A stretch of DNA of 64,000 nt from Desulfofustis glycolicus DSM 9705 (GTDB lineage Bacteria > Desulfobacterota > Desulfobulbia > Desulfobulbales > Desulfocapsaceae), in NCBI RefSeq assembly GCF_900130015.1, contig NZ_FQXS01000008.1, forward strand, positions 113,432-177,431, in the 5' to 3' direction. Both the position numbers and the translations under genes were made by a program. The notes beneath the pieces were generated by a model. That model was not told the origin of the DNA. It saw only the letters and a list, made by a program, of their open reading frames with translations, and did no database searches. Shown here in pieces: positions 60,329 to 64,000 of this stretch. Positions within the stretch are counted from its first letter, which is position 1; the number at the start of each line of letters is the position of its first letter.

Positions 60329-63300
60329 TTAGAAATATTGTGTATTTCCGTTCCTTCTCAGTCTTTCATAGCCCCCAGGATATTTGTCGTTCAACTCCCT
60401 TGCTGAATCTGACATTGCATCCATTATTCCTAAAGTTTGATACCCAAGAATTGTTGCCCCGAGAACCAAACTGCCGCCGACCTTTCTTATTGCACCAATT
60501 TTACTTGTAAAGATACCACCTGCTTTGCTTCCAATAGTTTGTGAAACTTTTTGAACGATAATATTGACACCAATATTGCCAGTTTGTCTACCAACAAATG
60601 CTATTTCAAGTTCACTAATTAACTGTTCCAAAAGACACTGTTTAGCACAATCAGGGACATGATCTAACACCTCTGAAATTATAGATTTAAAATGTGCTTC
60701 AAAAACACTGTCTTTTCCATCAAAAGTTTCATAAACAAGGCGTACAATAGCCTCCCTATCTTCTTGAATTTGCCCTAGCTCTTTCCACGCACCTTCAGAA
60801 CCGAAAAGAGCTTTTGTACCGAGATACAGCACTTCCCCGGTATGGCCAATACCTCCTCCAAGATCAACAACACCTTGCCATAGTCCCTGAAAGAACCCGA
60901 GATAACCCAATAGATCAAAATCATTAATGGAGTTATTGCGCAGGAAGGAATAATAATTCAACCCACCTTTTTCTTCGAGTGGGTCCCTGCTTATCCACCG
61001 TCCAAGTTCAGCAGAATAAAATCTGTACCCATAATAATACAACCCACTCAGCGCATCATAATACTTCGTCGAGAACCGAAACGGATTCTCAGCCGCGTTG
61101 CTTCCGGCAATCTGCACTTGGTTCCCATAGGCATCGTACTCATAGGCGGCAACAAGCGTTCCCGCTTCATCCACCAGCTGCCCGACATTGCCGTTGGCAT
61201 CGTAGAGATAATGTTGTTGATCATCATCAGCCACCCGTACCAGCAACCCGCCGATACCGCCGGCACCCTGCAGGGTGGTGCTCAGATCCAGGCCCCAGAC
61301 ATACTGCACCGCTCTGTCGTCATCAAGATTCAGTTCAGCTATAAGGTTCCAGTCGTCATAGATAAAACCAGTTCGGGCGGTTTGGTGCCAGGCGCCATTG
61401 GTAAAGCTGCTGACGGTTTGGAGCACCCGTCGTCCCCGGTAATCATAGCTGAAGCGCAGCTTGCTGTCACCGGGTTGCGGCCGGGTCGGTTCCACGATGA
61501 TCAAGCGGTTTTCACCGTTGAAGACATAGCGGGTTCCGGCGACAGCGGTCTTCATTTCGGTCAGGTTGCCGTCCTGATCGTAGAACAGCTCGAGTGGCTG
61601 TGACGGATCCGGCGGTGCCGTGATCGTTTCATATTGGTTGAGCGGGTTGGTCTGGTAGTCGTATCTGTTGCGGCCTTCGAGCGCTTTAGTCCGGTTGCCG
61701 ATCGGGTCATAATCGTAGAACCGTTCCCGCTCGGGTAGCGGGACGCCCTGATCGGTCAGGTCGTCTCCGGCGTAGCGTGCTGCCGTGGTCAGTTCATTGC
61801 GGTCGTTGTACCCGTAGAGTGCAAACGTCGGTTTAGTGAAGGCGCTGCCGGTGGTGGCCACGTTTATCTGCCGCCCGAGCCGGTCGTAGTGGTATTCGTA
61901 GCGGGAGAGCTCGCGGTCATGGCTGGTGTTGGTGACCGCTGTCTTCAGGTCCCGCTGCGCTTCGTAGGCGTAGCTTACCGTGATCGTTCCCGATCGGTAG
62001 CCGGCGAGCAGGTCGCTGCCCGCCAGGTAGTCGTAGGTGGTCGTGCCCCGGTGGCGGTTGCCGGTCCAGTCAAGTGCCGCAAACCGGCCGGTTTGATCGT
62101 AGCGGTAGTCGACAGCGTATTCATCATCCAGGCTGATACCGGCGGGCCGGCCCAGATGGTCGTAGCGGCGCTTGATCGTCGCCACCACCGGGCCGTGCTG
62201 CTGCTGTTCGCCGATCAGCTGTAGATGATCGTCGTCATAGTCGTAGCTGCGGGTCCCCAGCACATCGCTCACCGTCTTCTTCCGGCCGAGCCGGTCGTAG
62301 CTGAACCGGATGGAGGGGGTAGCGTCGGAATACTCGATGCTGCTCAGCTCGCCGGTACTCAGGTAGCCGTAGCGGGTGACCACGCCCCGCGCCCAGGTCC
62401 GGGTCTGCAGGCGGCCGGCGTTGTCGTAGGTATAGCGCGGTCCCGTGCCGGTTGCATCATATGTGGCCAGCAGCAGGCCGGTCGACTCCTGGTACTGCCA
62501 ACTCGTCTTGTCGCCTGTTGCGTCTTCCGGCCAGTCGGGCCGGTCCCAGCCCTGCTCGGTGCGGAAGGTGGTCAGGGCCACCTGTTCGCCGTAATCGTTG
62601 TACGCGTACTGCACCGGATAGACGGCATCGCCCCAGCGCCGCTCCAGCTGGCCGAGCGGGGTGTAGCTGAATCTGGTCTTTTTGTTGTCGGCGTTGGTCT
62701 CACTGATTTTCAGGCCGGTCTGCGGATCGTAGGCATAGCTGGTGCGGTTGCCGGCGCCATCTTCCACAAAGGCCAGCCGATGGTGCTCGTCATAGCCGCT
62801 GCGGGTGGTGCCGGTGCGCGGGTCGGTGACGGCGATGCGGCGGCCCAGCCCGTCGTAGCGGTAGGTGGTGGTGCGGCCGGTCCTGGTTGTTGCGGCAACC
62901 GGCAGGCCGTTGACCATGCGGTGTTCTTCCGGGATAATCGAATCCGGATACAATACCGTTTTACTGCGCCGGCGGCGGACGCGCTCCAGCGTTTCCCGGA
63001 AGACGGTCCGGGCGCCGTGGCTGTCGATAACGATCCGTTCGGCGACAAGCGAGCCGTCCCAGCCGCTCAGGCGGCTCAGAGACGTTGACACGAGGGTCGG
63101 GCGATCGCTGCCCGTCTCCGGGTAGACCAGCTGTCGCTCCTGCTGCCACCAGGCCCCGTCGCTCTTGACGAAGCCGCTGTGGCGCTCCTCGATCCGATCG
63201 GATGATGCCGGCTCCAGACGGCCGTTGCCGTCCACATCGAGGCCGGTCATGATCGGTTGGTTCAGCTCGTCGTAGTCGGTGATGATGGCCACCATTCCGG

Positions 63301-64000
63301 TTGTGGCCGTGCTGATCAGGCGGTTTCTGTCATCATAGGCAGACGTGGTGACGATCGGGCCGGCACTGCCCGGTTTTTCGCTGCTGATGATCCGGCCGAG
63401 CAGGTCCCGGGTGGTGGTCTCCCAGCGGGGGCCGTTGTCTGTGCCGAGGTACGCCGTGGTCCAGCGGCTGCCGTCCTGGTTGACGCCGTAGCGGTAGAAG
63501 CGATCGATCAGACCGGAGCCGTTTTGTGAACGAAGCGAGCCGTCGTGATGGGTGCGGGTGATCTCCTCGGCGCCGCCGGGTCTGAGCAGGGCGGTCTCGG
63601 TGGCGGTGTGGAAAAAGGTGGTGACCAGTCCCGCCGGGTCGGTGGTTGCCAGCAGCCGGCCGGACAGATCATAGCGGGCGGCAGTGGTCCTGGTCAGCTC
63701 GCCGGTGCGTTCGGTGGTGCTCAGGCGGCGGCCGGCGGCATCGTAGGTGAACTCGGTGTGCAGCCCGGTGGCCTCGTTGAACACGCTGGTGTTTCTGCCC
63801 AAGTCATCGTAGCCGTAACGGCTGGTGATGCCGGTCGCATCGGTACTGTCCGCCTTGCCGCAACAGCTCCAGCCGGTCTCGGTCCGGGTATGGTTGGCGT
63901 GCAGGGTCTCGATCAGCCGGCCCTTCGCGTTGTAGCTGTGATAGGTCCAGTCGATCCGCTCGAAGCCGGTCTCGGTCTTGACGAACCGCTCGGTCATGAC
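60329..64000 (-). CDS. RHS-repeat protein with variable C-terminal domain (N-terminus outside the window)
   Basis: At least 1223 residues are visible and the frame stays open at the right edge. Some twenty YD repeats (such as YDAAGRRLSTTERTGELTR, YDRLGRKKTVSD, YDHLGRPAGISL) form the cocoon shell. The RHS core follows (FRFSTKYYDALSGLYYYGYRFYSAELGRWISRDPLEEKGGLNYYSFLRNNSINDFDLLG in pieces, ending near visible residue 1031), where the tail is normally cut off. The last about 190 residues are unrelated to known toxins that I recognise: glycine-rich hydrophobic segments (GGSLVLGATILGYQTLGIMD) and low-GC DNA. RHS proteins are interbacterial polymorphic toxins or surface proteins. A short in-frame extension lies beyond the stop. 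Confidence 0.9.
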   Translation of the reverse strand, partial: VMTERFVKTETGFERIDWTYHSYNAKGRLIETLHANHTRTETGWSCCGKADSTDATGITSRYGYDDLGRNTSVFNEATGLHTEFTYDAAGRRLSTTERTGELTRTTAARYDLSGRLLATTDPAGLVTTFFHTATETALLRPGGAEEITRTHHDGSLRSQNGSGLIDRFYRYGVNQDGSRWTTAYLGTDNGPRWETTTRDLLGRIISSEKPGSAGPIVTTSAYDDRNRLISTATTGMVAIITDYDELNQPIMTGLDVDGNGRLEPASSDRIEERHSGFVKSDGAWWQQERQLVYPETGSDRPTLVSTSLSRLSGWDGSLVAERIVIDSHGARTVFRETLERVRRRRSKTVLYPDSIIPEEHRMVNGLPVAATTRTGRTTTYRYDGLGRRIAVTDPRTGTTRSGYDEHHRLAFVEDGAGNRTSYAYDPQTGLKISETNADNKKTRFSYTPLGQLERRWGDAVYPVQYAYNDYGEQVALTTFRTEQGWDRPDWPEDATGDKTSWQYQESTGLLLATYDATGTGPRYTYDNAGRLQTRTWARGVVTRYGYLSTGELSSIEYSDATPSIRFSYDRLGRKKTVSDVLGTRSYDYDDDHLQLIGEQQQHGPVVATIKRRYDHLGRPAGISLDDEYAVDYRYDQTGRFAALDWTGNRHRGTTTYDYLAGSDLLAGYRSGTITVSYAYEAQRDLKTAVTNTSHDRELSRYEYHYDRLGRQINVATTGSAFTKPTFALYGYNDRNELTTAARYAGDDLTDQGVPLPERERFYDYDPIGNRTKALEGRNRYDYQTNPLNQYETITAPPDPSQPLELFYDQDGNLTEMKTAVAGTRYVFNGENRLIIVEPTRPQPGDSKLRFSYDYRGRRVLQTVSSFTNGAWHQTARTGFIYDDWNLIAELNLDDDRAVQYVWGLDLSTTLQGAGGIGGLLVRVADDDQQHYLYDANGNVGQLVDEAGTLVAAYEYDAYGNQVQIAGSNAAENPFRFSTKYYDALSGLYYYGYRFYSAELGRWISRDPLEEKGGLNYYSFLRNNSINDFDLLGYLGFFQGLWQGVVDLGGGIGHTGEVLYLGTKALFGSEGAWKELGQIQEDREAIVRLVYETFDGKDSVFEAHFKSIISEVLDHVPDCAKQCLLEQLISELEIAFVGRQTGNIGVNIIVQKVSQTIGSKAGGIFTSKIGAIRKVGGSLVLGATILGYQTLGIMDAMSDSARELNDKYPGGYERLRRNGNTQYF

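Noticed and set aside
60000..60330. Pattern of tRNA or CRISPR in the AT-rich gap after the RHS gene
   Set aside because: No cloverleaf, T-loop motif or spaced repeat was found.
62225..63088. A 287-codon + strand frame opposite the RHS gene
   Set aside because: Composition-driven shadow of the YD repeats, rich in Gly/Ala/Val and without family features.

Overview
The window looks like chromosome from an anaerobic, Gram-negative Desulfobacterota-type bacterium, probably close to the Desulfobulbales. This is inferred from gene content, not from a marker gene. The clues are an Rnf complex gene at the left edge, an O2-sensitive-type [NiFe] uptake hydrogenase with a full maturation set, CbiK and a BtuR/CobO-type adenosyltransferase for corrinoid or tetrapyrrole metabolism, a DUF3373-type outer-membrane porin, a TRAP transporter and a single-chain PurL. 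Most genes are GC-rich. The accessory right end (about 57.2-60.9 kb) is much richer in A+T.

Layout. 0-10 kb: start of rnfC, a dihydroorotate-dehydrogenase-like flavoprotein, an EamA transporter, a cupin, a chalcone-isomerase-like secreted protein, hisS-aspS, an FMN dioxygenase-type enzyme and pcnB. 10.1-21 kb: one long + strand hydrogenase locus, hyaA-hyaB-hyaC-hypF-hypC-hypD-hypE-hyaD-hypA-hypB. It has a near-consensus sigma70 promoter and ends in a small soluble protein that looks like MotA without its channel helices. 21-28.5 kb: gluconokinase, then a four-carbon sugar-acid catabolic island with an OtnC-like aldolase, an OtnK-like kinase, a GntR/FCD regulator, an SDR dehydrogenase and a DctPQM TRAP transporter. 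Two palindromic GntR-type operators sit on the TRAP promoter. 28.5-38 kb: hemC, a two-component system, pgeF, a porin, cbiK, ridA and a cysteine desulfidase. 38.2-44.4 kb: an envelope operon of ECF sigma factor, anti-sigma factor, beta-barrel protein and multidomain subtilase. 44.4-57.2 kb: housekeeping and metabolic genes (purL, cfa, an MBL hydrolase, an acyl-ACP thioesterase, a type-4 uracil-DNA glycosylase, a cob(I)alamin adenosyltransferase, a DUF4139 protein, an aldo/keto reductase and a QueG-like Fe-S protein). 57.2-64 kb: an accessory region with an RHS remnant, a frameshifted HTH gene followed by DUF4160 and DUF2442 genes, structured noncoding DNA, an IS630-type element, tiny membrane ORFs (one split by the IS) and a large RHS protein running off the right edge.

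Three candidates stand out as possibly undescribed. The first is the sigma/anti-sigma/barrel/subtilase operon, in which the periplasmic domain of the anti-sigma factor has the same predicted layout as the subtilase prodomain. The second is the MotA-derived soluble protein attached to a hydrogenase maturation operon. The third is the RHS tail with its small overlapping membrane ORFs. A family of roughly 145-bp imperfect palindromes (three full copies and one minimal form) is also scattered between ordinary genes. No rRNA, tRNA or CRISPR array was seen.
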